NCBI GenBank assembly: GCA_025966215.1
Contig: JAOPVM010000273.1
Location: forward strand, 1 to 8,417
DNA length: 8,417 bases
Direction of reading: 5' to 3'
From: Klenkia sp.
GTDB lineage: Bacteria; Actinomycetota; Actinomycetes; Mycobacteriales; Geodermatophilaceae
Part shown: one piece after another, positions 1 through 6,320 of the stretch
Position numbering within the stretch: position 1 is the stretch's first letter
Layout of the letters: each line of letters begins with the position of its first letter
Made by a program: the position numbers and the translations under genes
The notes under the pieces: generated by a model
The model's database searches: none
What the model was told of the DNA's origin: nothing
Seen by the model: the letters and a program-made list of their open reading frames with translations, nothing else

Positions 1-297
1 GAGCGCCGTCAGCGCGGCCCCGGGTGGAGGAGGCTCCGCGGCCCGGATCTCCTCCGCGCGCTGCTCGACCTCCCGGCGACGGGCTTGCGGTCCCCGTCGA
101 GGGCGCATCGTGACGACGACCTGGTCGCCGCCGGGAGTGGCCGCGTGGTTCCGGCCGTACCGGCTCGCGCAGGTGGAGGCGACCTGGTGGAGCAGCTCGA
201 GCAGCTGTCCACCGTGCACGGTGCCGGAGACGGTGCTCGTGTCCGGGGTCAGCAGCACCGTCATGGACGGCCGGTGGAGCTCCTCGTCGCCGGTCAT
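1..297 (-). pseudogene. Hotdog-fold acyl-CoA thioesterase, apparently degraded; truncated by the left window edge
   Basis: Reading from ATG at 297, the first about 60 residues look like the start of a YciA/4HBT-type hotdog acyl-CoA thioesterase. There is a short strand (MTVLLTPDTSTVSGTVHGG), and the HGG motif opens the central helix (QLLELLHQVASTCASRYG). After VVVTM (near 106) the pattern fails. The central strands expected next (roughly 60 residues in this family) are missing, the frame becomes Arg-rich, and it uses codons ending in A or T (cct, cga, gga, caa, cgt), unlike its neighbours. At 72-104 the +1 frame reads ALDGDRKPVAG with G/C-ending codons, which resembles the family's 'ALD.DGRPVPV' segment near the C-terminus. 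The original frame then resumes with a charged helix (RREVEQRAEEIRAAE), as thioesterase tails often do. I infer an internal deletion with compensating frameshifts. The frame has no stop before the edge, so a short divergent protein remains possible. A second start is ATG 264. Confidence 0.5.
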
Positions 298-357
298 GGC
301 GTGTGATCCGGGCATCCCCTGCGCCCGCGGCGGCGTGCCGTCGGATAGACAGTGACC

Positions 358-891
358 ATGACCGACGTGACCACCGCGACGCAGGCCGGCTGGCTCTCCC
401 GCGAGGAGATGGACGCCGCCCGCGAGCGGATGCCGATCCTCTACGTCGACGCGGTGCCGGTGCGGGTGGACGACCACGGGGTGGTCACCGGTGTCGGCCT
501 GCTGCTGCGTGCCGGTGAGGACGGGCAGATCAAGCGGGCCCTGGTCTCGGGCCGGGTGCTGTACCACGAGCGCGTGCGGACGGCGCTGATCCGGCACCTG
601 GAGAAGGACCTGGGACCGCTCGCGCTGCCGCGGGTGCCCCCGGCGCCGCAGCCGTTCACCATCGCCGAGTACTTCCCGACCCCCGGTGTCACCCCGTTCC
701 ACGACCCTCGCCAGCACGCTGTGTCGCTGGCCTACGTGGTGCCGGTCGAGGGCGACTGCTCCCCGCAGCAGGACGCCCTGGAGCTCACCTGGTTCTCCCC
801 GCTGGAGGTCCGCGAGCCCACCGTGCTGGCCGAGCTGGCCAACGGGCAGAGCGTGCTGCTGCAGCAGGCCCTGGCCCACCTGGGCGTCTGA
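358..891 (+). CDS. DUF4916 / Nudix-hydrolase-like protein with degenerate Nudix box
   Basis: A 177-residue protein resembling the actinobacterial DUF4916 (Nudix-like) family: an N-terminal GWLSREEMDAARERMPILYV segment (11-30), a beta-rich core (VTGVGLLLR, 43-51), a Nudix-box-like stretch at 65-86, and a C-terminal AVSLAYVVPV strand (121-130) with a WFSPLEV segment (145-151). True Nudix enzymes carry GX5EX7REUXEEXGU. Here G65, E71, R79, L81 and G86 fit, but the metal-binding REUXEE core reads RHLEKD, so two or three of the acidic residues are lost. Pyrophosphohydrolase activity is therefore doubtful and the role is unknown. I chose ATG 358; GTG 352 is in frame and adds two residues. No strong Shine-Dalgarno is visible. 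TAGACA at 346-351 could be a -10 element placing transcription start at about the ATG, which would make the message leaderless. The gene lies tail to tail with the PucR regulator. Confidence 0.85.
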   Translation: MTDVTTATQAGWLSREEMDAARERMPILYVDAVPVRVDDHGVVTGVGLLLRAGEDGQIKRALVSGRVLYHERVRTALIRHLEKDLGPLALPRVPPAPQPFTIAEYFPTPGVTPFHDPRQHAVSLAYVVPVEGDCSPQQDALELTWFSPLEVREPTVLAELANGQSVLLQQALAHLGV

Positions 892-892
892 C

Positions 893-2416
893 TCACCGGG
901 TCCGGCGACCGGCCAGGCGCAGCCGCCAGCAGAGCAGGGCGAGGTCCAGCGCGGTCCGCACCTCCCGCTGCTCCAGGTCGATCCCACCGAGGAGCCGGGC
1001 GATCCGTTCGACCCGCCCGTAGAGCGTCTGCCTGCGGATCCCGAGCAGGTCGGCGGCCCGGCTCTTGGACATCCCGGCCACGAAGAGGGTGTCCAGGGTC
1101 ATCACCAGGCCCGCCCCGGTGCGGGCGTCGTGCTCCAGCAGTGGGCCCAGCTGCCCGGTGGTGAACCGCTCCAGCGCCACGTCGTCGACCAGGGTCAGGA
1201 GCAACCGGTAGAGGGCGACGTCCTCGGACAGGACCAGGTCCGACGAGGTGGCCATCCGCCCGGCGAGCTCGGCGGTGTCCAGCGCCGCCTGCAGCGACCC
1301 GCCGAGGGCGGGCACGTCGTCGACCAGCGGTCCGGCGCACACCAGCACCCCGCCCATGGAGCCCAGTCGGGTGCCCAGGTCGGCGGTCAGCGCGGCCAGC
1401 AGCCGGCGCAGTCCGGCCCGGGGCACCGCGGCGGCGAGCAGCACCTGACCGTCCTGGTCGGCCACGATCGTCGTCCCGAGGTGCCGTGCGGAGCCCTCCT
1501 GCACCGTCTGCAGCCAGCCCGAGGGCGTCGAGCGGTACGACCGGGGTCGCACGACGCAGCCCACGGCGCCCTGTCCGGGCCGGAGGCGGAAGCCCACCCC
1601 CAGGGCACGCGAGGTGACGTCCCCGATCGAGGTGTAGCGACCGGTCACCAGGTCGGTGATCAGCCGGGCCTCGGACAGTCGCCGACTGGTCACCCCCGCG
1701 GGTGCCCGCTGCACCTCCAGGGCCACCAGCGGGGCCGCGGCCTCGAGCGCCGCCAGGGTCAGCGGCCCGGGGGGCCCGTGCAACTGCAGCTGCCCCCAGG
1801 TCTGTCCGCCCACGACGACGTCGATGCTCGCCGGCGGCCCGGTGGCGTCGTCCGGTGCGGCTCCGGCGACCAGGTCCCCGGCCTCGGTGGTGAGGGTCGC
1901 GGGCCGGCCCGCCAGCTGGGACAGGGCGCCGGTCAGTCCGACGACGCCGGGGCTGGTCACCATGGCCGAGAGCAGCCCCGACTGCAGATCCGCCACCGCA
2001 CGCAGCGAGGCGAGCTCGGTGCCCAGGATGGCGGCGTGGGCGGCCTCGGTCACCTCGATGAACGGCACGACGCCGTGCAGCAGGACGACGGGGAGCCCCA
2101 CCCGGAAGGCCTCGTCGAGCAGGGCCGGCGGAGCCGTGGGGAAGCTGCGGCCCAGCTCCAGCAGCAGCGCCGCCACCCCCACCCGGGCCAGGGCGGCGGC
2201 GTAGCCGCGGTGTGCCTCCGGAGGGAGGGCGACCAGGCCCAGGCCGGTGGTCAGCAGCGCCTCGCCACCCTTGAGCAGGGGTGCGATGTCGTGGATCTCG
2301 CTGGTGTGCACCCAGCGGACGACGCGGGTGTCCAGGTCGTCGTGCCGGCCGGCGAGTTCGGGGCGGGCGCCCTCGACGGCAGGCAGGGCCAGCAGGTCGG
2401 CGAGGGTGAACGGCAC
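893..2416 (-). CDS. PucR family transcriptional regulator
   Basis: A 507-residue DNA-binding regulator of the PucR/CdaR type, a usual length for the family. It starts with a PucR domain (about 5-125; FTLADLLALPAVEGARPEL, then WVHTSEIHDIAPLLKGGEALLTTG). A middle region (about 150-400) fits the sensory, GGDEF-like CdaR part. A C-terminal HTH_30 helix-turn-helix spans about 440-495, with MSKSRAADLLGIRRQTLYGRVERI as the recognition segment. PucR proteins are known from purine catabolism in Bacillus; in actinobacteria they often sit next to nucleobase, amine or amino-acid catabolic genes. It is transcribed away from the five-gene importer/deaminase operon across 129 bp, so I infer that it controls that operon and perhaps itself. 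The start is GTG 2416: the family's N-terminus begins exactly there, and there is no ATG or GTG just upstream in frame. The reading frame stays open far upstream, but that part is antisense to the lipoprotein gene. Its effector is unknown; the substrate of the operon is the natural candidate. Confidence 0.93.
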   Translation of the reverse strand: MPFTLADLLALPAVEGARPELAGRHDDLDTRVVRWVHTSEIHDIAPLLKGGEALLTTGLGLVALPPEAHRGYAAALARVGVAALLLELGRSFPTAPPALLDEAFRVGLPVVLLHGVVPFIEVTEAAHAAILGTELASLRAVADLQSGLLSAMVTSPGVVGLTGALSQLAGRPATLTTEAGDLVAGAAPDDATGPPASIDVVVGGQTWGQLQLHGPPGPLTLAALEAAAPLVALEVQRAPAGVTSRRLSEARLITDLVTGRYTSIGDVTSRALGVGFRLRPGQGAVGCVVRPRSYRSTPSGWLQTVQEGSARHLGTTIVADQDGQVLLAAAVPRAGLRRLLAALTADLGTRLGSMGGVLVCAGPLVDDVPALGGSLQAALDTAELAGRMATSSDLVLSEDVALYRLLLTLVDDVALERFTTGQLGPLLEHDARTGAGLVMTLDTLFVAGMSKSRAADLLGIRRQTLYGRVERIARLLGGIDLEQREVRTALDLALLCWRLRLAGRRTR

Positions 2417-2423
2417 GGCCGGG

Positions 2424-2429
2424 ACCGTA
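2424..2429 (-). promoter_or_regulatory. Candidate -10 element for the PucR gene, leaderless start
   Basis: On the minus strand TACGGT (TAnnnT type) ends seven bases before the GTG start at 2416. This spacing would begin transcription at about the start codon, and no Shine-Dalgarno sequence precedes the GTG. Both fit a leaderless mRNA, which is common in actinobacteria. No good -35 hexamer is visible. The element lies within repeated GACCGT units (2423-2428 and 2432-2437, nine bases apart) and between GGAC/GTCC arms (2422-2425 and 2436-2439), so a regulator could bind across it. Confidence 0.4.
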
Positions 2430-2444
2430 CAGACCGTCCAGCGT

Positions 2445-2458
2445 TCACGGCTGCGTGA
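2445..2458. promoter_or_regulatory. Inverted repeat TCACG-N4-CGTGA, candidate operator
   Basis: The arms TCACG (2445-2449) and CGTGA (2454-2458) are perfect over five bases around a four-base spacer (GCTG). The repeat lies about where the -35 region of the leftward PucR promoter would fall, and about 15 bp upstream of the -35 of the rightward operon promoter. A regulator bound here could act on both directions, as expected for an autoregulated divergent regulator. A five-base arm in GC-rich DNA can arise by chance, so this is a candidate only. Confidence 0.3.
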
Positions 2459-2472
2459 TGACGTCCCGTCCC

Positions 2473-2502
2473 TTGGGTGGGCGCTCCTGCTGCCCCTAGC
2501 GT
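2473..2502 (+). promoter_or_regulatory. Candidate sigma-70-type promoter for the importer/deaminase operon
   Basis: TTGGGT (2473-2478) and TAGCGT (2497-2502) are separated by 18 bases. They match the TTG of the -35 consensus and the TAnnnT form of the -10. Transcription would start near 2509, giving a leader of about 36 bases before the ATG at 2546 with a clear Shine-Dalgarno in it. This is the best rightward promoter-like pair I can see in the 129-bp divergent region. It is a pattern match without experimental support. Confidence 0.45.
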
Positions 2503-2530
2503 GCTGCCCACACGACCACCAGGGTCGGCT

Positions 2531-2537
2531 GAGGGAG
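2531..2537 (+). promoter_or_regulatory. Ribosome binding site deciding the lipoprotein start
   Basis: GAGGGAG lies eight bases before ATG 2546 but only two before the in-frame ATG 2540, and it abuts the in-frame GTG 2537. The spacing therefore favours 2546 as the start. Confidence 0.6.
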
Positions 2538-2545
2538 TGATGGCC

Positions 2546-3631
2546 ATGTCTTCGATCGAACAGCTCACCCGTCGACCCTGGCGCCTGGGGACAGCCCGCC
2601 CGGGCCTGGTCGCGGGCTTGACGGCCGGCGCACTGGTGCTGACCGCGTGCGGCGGGACGACCGGCGACGAGGGTGCGGGGCAGGCGACGGCCGACGAGGG
2701 CACGGTCTCGGTGTTCGGGGCCTTCGCGACCCCCCTCGAGGAGCCCTGGGACGGCGCCATCCACGCAGCCCTCGCCGCGGTCGCCGAGGACGGCGAGATC
2801 CGCTACGACTACGTCGACGACCTGGCCACGGCCGACGAGATGGAACGGGCGCTGCGCGACATCATCGCCACCGAGGACCCCGACGTCATCGTCGGTGACG
2901 CCTTCGCCGCGGAGGACGCGGTGCGGGCCGTCGCCGAGGACTTCCCGGACACCGCGTTCGTCTTCGGTTCCGGCGGCGCGGAGCAGGCGCCCAACCACAG
3001 CGTCTTCGACCACTGGCTGCAGGACCCCGCCTACCTGGCCGGGATGATGGCCGGTGGGCTGACCGAGAGCGGGACCATCGGCGTGGTCGGGGCGATGCCG
3101 ATCCCCGAGGTCAACCGGATCGTCAACGCCTTCACCGCCGGCGCGCAGGAGACCAACCCCGCGGCCACCGTCACGGTCTCCTTCATCTACTCCTTCTTCG
3201 ACCCGGCCACCGCCCGGCAGGCGGCCGAGGCCGCCATCGCCAACGGTGCCGACGTGCTCTTCGCCGAGCGGGACGGCGTGATCGCGGCTGCGGAGGAGAA
3301 CGGGCTGCCGGTCTTCGGGATGATGGTCGACCAGGTCGACCAGGCCCCCGAGCACGTGGTGTCCTCGCTGGTCTGGGACATGCGTCCCACGATCGAGGCA
3401 GTGGTGGCGGCGGTCGGTGACGGCAGCTACGAGGCCTCGAACCTGGCCGAGTACTCCTTCATGGTCAACGGCGGCAGCTCGCTGGCCCCGATCAACACCG
3501 CGACCGTCTTCCCGATCCCCGAGGAGCTGATCAGCCGGGTCGAGGAGCGGCAGGCAGCCATCCTCGACGGCAGCTTCGTGACCCCGGTCGACGAAGCGGA
3601 GCCCGCCGGCTCGACCACGGTCGGGGAGTGA
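2546..3631 (+). CDS. BMP family ABC transporter substrate-binding lipoprotein
   Basis: A 361-residue lipoprotein, the extracytoplasmic binding component of an ABC importer. Residues 1-35 form a signal peptide: basic start (TRRPWRLGTARPG), hydrophobic core and lipobox LTAC with the lipidated Cys at 35. A short flexible linker (about 36-51) follows. The rest has the Bmp/PnrA fold (PF02608-like): VSVFGAFATPLEEPWDGAIHAAL (54-76), DPDVIVGDAF (111-120), FPDTAFVFGSGG (133-144), an AYLAGMMAGGLTESGTIGVVG hinge region (162-182), ANGADVLFAERDG (232-244), and a C-terminal EELISRVEERQAAILDGSF helix (326-344). Family members bind nucleosides or related bases. The typical PnrA N-terminal 'DKSFNQ' ligand segment is absent and W68-D69 stands in its place, so the ligand may differ from that of purine-nucleoside binders. 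It is the first gene of the operon, and its stop overlaps the start of the ATPase gene by four bases (GTGA). Given the deaminase downstream, cytosine or a related base is my guess for the ligand. ATG 2540 is an alternative start. Confidence 0.92.
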   Translation: MSSIEQLTRRPWRLGTARPGLVAGLTAGALVLTACGGTTGDEGAGQATADEGTVSVFGAFATPLEEPWDGAIHAALAAVAEDGEIRYDYVDDLATADEMERALRDIIATEDPDVIVGDAFAAEDAVRAVAEDFPDTAFVFGSGGAEQAPNHSVFDHWLQDPAYLAGMMAGGLTESGTIGVVGAMPIPEVNRIVNAFTAGAQETNPAATVTVSFIYSFFDPATARQAAEAAIANGADVLFAERDGVIAAAEENGLPVFGMMVDQVDQAPEHVVSSLVWDMRPTIEAVVAAVGDGSYEASNLAEYSFMVNGGSSLAPINTATVFPIPEELISRVEERQAAILDGSFVTPVDEAEPAGSTTVGE

Positions 3632-5208
3632 CCACGCCGGGCACCCCGCTGGTCGAGCTGCGGGGGATCACCAAGCGGTTCGGGTCACTGGTGGCCAACG
3701 ACGACATCGACCTCAGCGTCGCCGAGGGTGAGGTGCTGGCCCTGCTGGGGGAGAACGGCGCCGGCAAGAGCACGCTCACCCGGATCCTCTACGGGCTCAG
3801 CCGCGCCGATGCCGGAGAGATCCGGATCGGTGGGCGCCCGGTCGCGGTGGACTCCCCGGCCGACGCCCTGGCAGCCGGCATCGGGATGGTGACCCAGGAG
3901 TTCTCCCTGGTGGGCACCATGACGGTCACCGAGAACCTGATGCTGGCGGGGTCCTCGCTGGGGCGGGTGGACCGGCGGGCGGCCCGCGCCCGCGTGGTCG
4001 CCGCGGCCGAGCGGCTCGGGGTGCCGGTCGACCCGGACGCCGTCGTCGAGCGGCTGTCGGTCGGGGAGCGCCAGCGGGTGGAGATCCTCAAGGCGCTGAT
4101 CGGGGAGTGCCGCCTGCTGGTGCTCGACGAGCCGACTGCCGTGCTGGTGCCGGCCGACGTGGACCTGCTCTTCGCCTCGATCCGCCGGTTGACCGCCGAG
4201 GGCCTCGCCGTCGTCTTCATCTCCCACAAGCTGCACGAGGTCGTCGACCTGGCCGACCGGATCGGCATCCTGCGCCGCGGTCGGTTGGTCGCCGACCTGC
4301 CCGCCGAGGGCCTGGACCCGGTCGCGATCGCCGCGCTCATGGTCGGCGGGTCGACGACCGCAGCCGGGGCGGACGACGAGGCGCTGGCCACCGCGGTCGG
4401 CCTGGACACCCCGGCGGCGACCCCGGACCGGGCACCGGTCGACACCACCGGCCCGGCCGCGCTGGAGATCACCGGGCTCACCCTGGCCGGCGACCCGCGC
4501 CCGCGGGTGGACGACGTCACGCTCAGCGTGCGGGCCGGGGAGGTCGTCGGGGTCGCCGGCGTCTCCGGGAACGGGCAGACCGAGCTGGTCGCGGTGCTCT
4601 GCGGCACGACGGCGGCGTCCTCGGGCACGGTGCGGGTCGGCGGCACCGAGATCACCGGCCTGGACCCCGCGGCCCGGCTCCGGGCCGGGCTGGGCCGGTT
4701 GACCGAGGACCGGCGGGGGAGCGTGGTGCTGGGCATGTCGGTGGAGCACAACCTGGCGATCGAGGACCTCGACAGGTTCCGCACCGGGCCGTTCCTGAGC
4801 CGCCGCCGCGTCCGGGCGCACGCGGAGCGGCTGATCGAGCGCTTCGACATCCGGGCGTCTCCCGCCGACCCGATCCGGTCCCTGTCCGGGGGCAACATGC
4901 AGAAGGTCCTGCTGGCCCGGGCCATCGAGCGGGATCCGACCGTGCTGGTGGCCTCCCAGCCCACCCGCGGTCTGGACGTGGGTGCGTGCGAGTACGTCTA
5001 CGCCCAGCTGCGGGCCCTGCGGGACGCCGGCAGCGGCGTGCTGCTGGTCAGCGAGGACCTCGACGAGCTGCTCGGCATCGCCGACCGCATCGTGGTGCTC
5101 TCCGGGGGCAGGGTGGTCGGCGAGCTCGCCGCGGCCGACGCCACCCGGGAGGCCCTGGGCGTGCTGATGACCGGCGGCGCCGAGGCCCGGGCGGAGCGCG
5201 CGGCATGA
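3628..5208 (+). CDS. ABC transporter ATP-binding protein, nucleoside/sugar type with two fused ATPase domains
   Basis: A 526-residue cytoplasmic ATPase that powers uptake, similar in layout to the NupO (YufO)/RbsA/MglA family (about 500 residues). Domain 1 (about 6-240) has Walker A GENGAGKST (41-49), Q-loop Q90, signature LSVGE (143-147), Walker B LLVLDE (163-168) and switch His 200. Domain 2 (about 278-515) has a Walker A-like GVSGNGQTE (311-319) with Gln for the usual Lys, the conserved TEDRRG segment (359-364), signature LSGGNMQ (419-425), and ASQPTRGLD (442-450) with Gln at the catalytic Glu position. Such asymmetry is common in this family, so only one composite site probably hydrolyses ATP well. 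An Ala/Asp/Thr-rich linker (about 241-275) joins the domains. The start GTG 3628 overlaps the lipoprotein stop (GTGA) with no room for its own well-spaced Shine-Dalgarno, so translation is probably coupled. The end overlaps the next gene by ATGA. Confidence 0.95.
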   Translation: MTTPGTPLVELRGITKRFGSLVANDDIDLSVAEGEVLALLGENGAGKSTLTRILYGLSRADAGEIRIGGRPVAVDSPADALAAGIGMVTQEFSLVGTMTVTENLMLAGSSLGRVDRRAARARVVAAAERLGVPVDPDAVVERLSVGERQRVEILKALIGECRLLVLDEPTAVLVPADVDLLFASIRRLTAEGLAVVFISHKLHEVVDLADRIGILRRGRLVADLPAEGLDPVAIAALMVGGSTTAAGADDEALATAVGLDTPAATPDRAPVDTTGPAALEITGLTLAGDPRPRVDDVTLSVRAGEVVGVAGVSGNGQTELVAVLCGTTAASSGTVRVGGTEITGLDPAARLRAGLGRLTEDRRGSVVLGMSVEHNLAIEDLDRFRTGPFLSRRRVRAHAERLIERFDIRASPADPIRSLSGGNMQKVLLARAIERDPTVLVASQPTRGLDVGACEYVYAQLRALRDAGSGVLLVSEDLDELLGIADRIVVLSGGRVVGELAAADATREALGVLMTGGAEARAERAA

Positions 5209-6317
5209 GGTTCGTGCTGCGTTCCCGCGAGCCCCGGTGGCTGGGCCCGGCGGCGGTCGGGGTGGCCGTGCTGCTGACCCTGGCGCTCACCGCTGGCCCC
5301 ATCAGGCTGGCCGGCGCCGCCCCGGTGGCCGCCTTCGAGCGGTACCTGGTCACCCCGTTGAGCACGCCGAACGGCGTTGCCGAGGTGCTGCTGTCCGCCA
5401 CCCCGCTGCTGTTCACCGGCCTGGCCGTCGCCATCGCGTTCCGGGTCGGCTACTACAACATCGGCGCCGAGGGCCAGTTCCTCGCCGGGGCGATGGCCAC
5501 CACGCTGGTGGCGCTGTCCCTGCCCGACCTGCCGGCGCCGGTCGCGCTGCCGCTGGGCCTGCTCGGCGGTGCCGTGGGCGGGTTGCTCTGGGCCTTCCTG
5601 CCGGCCCTCCTGCGCCGGCGCGCAGGGATCGACGAGGTGGTCACGACCCTGCTGCTCAACCCGGTCGCCGTCCTGCTCCTGCAGGGGCTGCTCAACGGTC
5701 CCTGGCGGAACCCGGAGACGGGGTTCCCCGACTCCGCGAGCTTCGGCGAGGGCTACGAGATGCCGGTCCTGTTCGGGTCGCGGGTGCATGCGGGTCTGCT
5801 CCTGGGGTTGCTCCTGGTCGCCGTCGCCACCGTGGTGATGGCCGCGACCCCGCTCGGGGTCCGACTGCGAGCGGCCGGGCAGTCCCCGACCGCGGCGGGG
5901 TTCTCCGGCATCCGGGTCGGTGCCCTGCAGTGGCGCAGCGCCCTGGTCTCCGGTGCCGTCGCCGGACTCGGCGGCTCCTCCCAGGTGCTCGGGGTGCAGC
6001 ACCAGCTCACCGGCAGCCTGGCCGTCGGGTACGGCTACACCGGCGTCGTCGTCGCCACCCTGGGCGGGCTGTCCGCGCTGGGTGTGCTGGCGGTGGCCCT
6101 GCTGCTGGGCGATGTCCAGGTGGGTGCGCAGAGCGCCTCCATCGCGCTGCAGCTGCCCAGCCAGATGGGCGGTGTGCTGACGTCGGTGCTGCTGCTGACC
6201 GTGGTCGCTGCGCTGTCCGTGCGGCGCTACCGGCTCACCCGGCTCACCCGGCTCCGGCCGGCCGCACCTGAACCCGTCCCCCGCACGCCCGTAGCGGCCC
6301 GACCCGGAGGGGACTGA
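5205..6317 (+). CDS. ABC transporter permease, nucleoside type (first subunit)
   Basis: A 370-residue integral membrane protein of the BPD_transp_2 group (NupP/YufP-like), one half of the transmembrane channel. The N-terminal hydrophobic segment (about 14-35) is followed by the typical motif NIGAEGQ (85-91) and several Leu/Val/Ala-rich helices. A cytoplasmic loop GQSPTAAGFSGI (225-236) matches the conserved 'G.nP.aA' coupling loop of this family. The last helix (about 320-338) is followed by a basic, Pro-rich cytoplasmic tail containing RLTRLTRLR. It pairs with the next gene product and the double ATPase. The ATG start overlaps the ATPase stop (ATGA), and GGAG at 5193-5196 gives a good eight-base spacing. 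The gene is complete. Confidence 0.93.
   Translation: MRFVLRSREPRWLGPAAVGVAVLLTLALTAGPIRLAGAAPVAAFERYLVTPLSTPNGVAEVLLSATPLLFTGLAVAIAFRVGYYNIGAEGQFLAGAMATTLVALSLPDLPAPVALPLGLLGGAVGGLLWAFLPALLRRRAGIDEVVTTLLLNPVAVLLLQGLLNGPWRNPETGFPDSASFGEGYEMPVLFGSRVHAGLLLGLLLVAVATVVMAATPLGVRLRAAGQSPTAAGFSGIRVGALQWRSALVSGAVAGLGGSSQVLGVQHQLTGSLAVGYGYTGVVVATLGGLSALGVLAVALLLGDVQVGAQSASIALQLPSQMGGVLTSVLLLTVVAALSVRRYRLTRLTRLRPAAPEPVPRTPVAARPGGD
6231..6257 (+). repeat. Nine-base tandem repeat in the permease C-terminal tail
   Basis: CGGCTCACC occurs twice in tandem (6231-6239 and 6240-6248), followed by a partial third copy CGGCTCCGG (6249-6257). It encodes RLT-RLT-RLR at residues 343-351 of the first permease, just after its last membrane helix. 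The basic residues fit the positive-inside rule. The unit length keeps the frame, so copy number could vary without breaking the gene. Confidence 0.6.
6306..6313 (+). promoter_or_regulatory. Strong ribosome binding site for the second permease
   Basis: GGAGGGGA lies seven bases before ATG 6321, inside the last codons of the first permease. It is among the strongest Shine-Dalgarno matches in the window and supports this start. Confidence 0.7.
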
Positions 6318-6320
6318 CCC

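Noticed and set aside
298..357. Intergenic stretch between the thioesterase remnant and the Nudix-like gene, searched for an operator or small gene
   Set aside because: Only 60 bases. Apart from a weak -10-like TAGACA at 346-351, no repeat, hairpin or coding signal is visible.
856..867. Perfect 12-base palindrome CTGCTGCAGCAG near the end of the Nudix-like gene, considered as a terminator or operator
   Set aside because: It has no loop and no T-run, and it simply encodes part of VLLQQAL. Leu-Gln runs in CTG/CAG codons make such palindromes by chance.
686..2458. A 590-codon plus-strand open frame opposite the PucR gene
   Set aside because: Low-complexity composition (Gln, Gly, Arg, Pro) with no family features, while the minus strand holds a complete PucR protein with a helix-turn-helix.
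2417..3355. Long upstream extension of the PucR reading frame
   Set aside because: The extension is antisense to the lipoprotein gene. The PucR family N-terminus begins right after GTG 2416.
4107..5204. Upstream extension of the first permease frame into the ATPase gene
   Set aside because: The extension is Arg/Gly-rich shadow sequence. The permease begins at ATG 5205 with a Shine-Dalgarno and a normal N-terminal helix.
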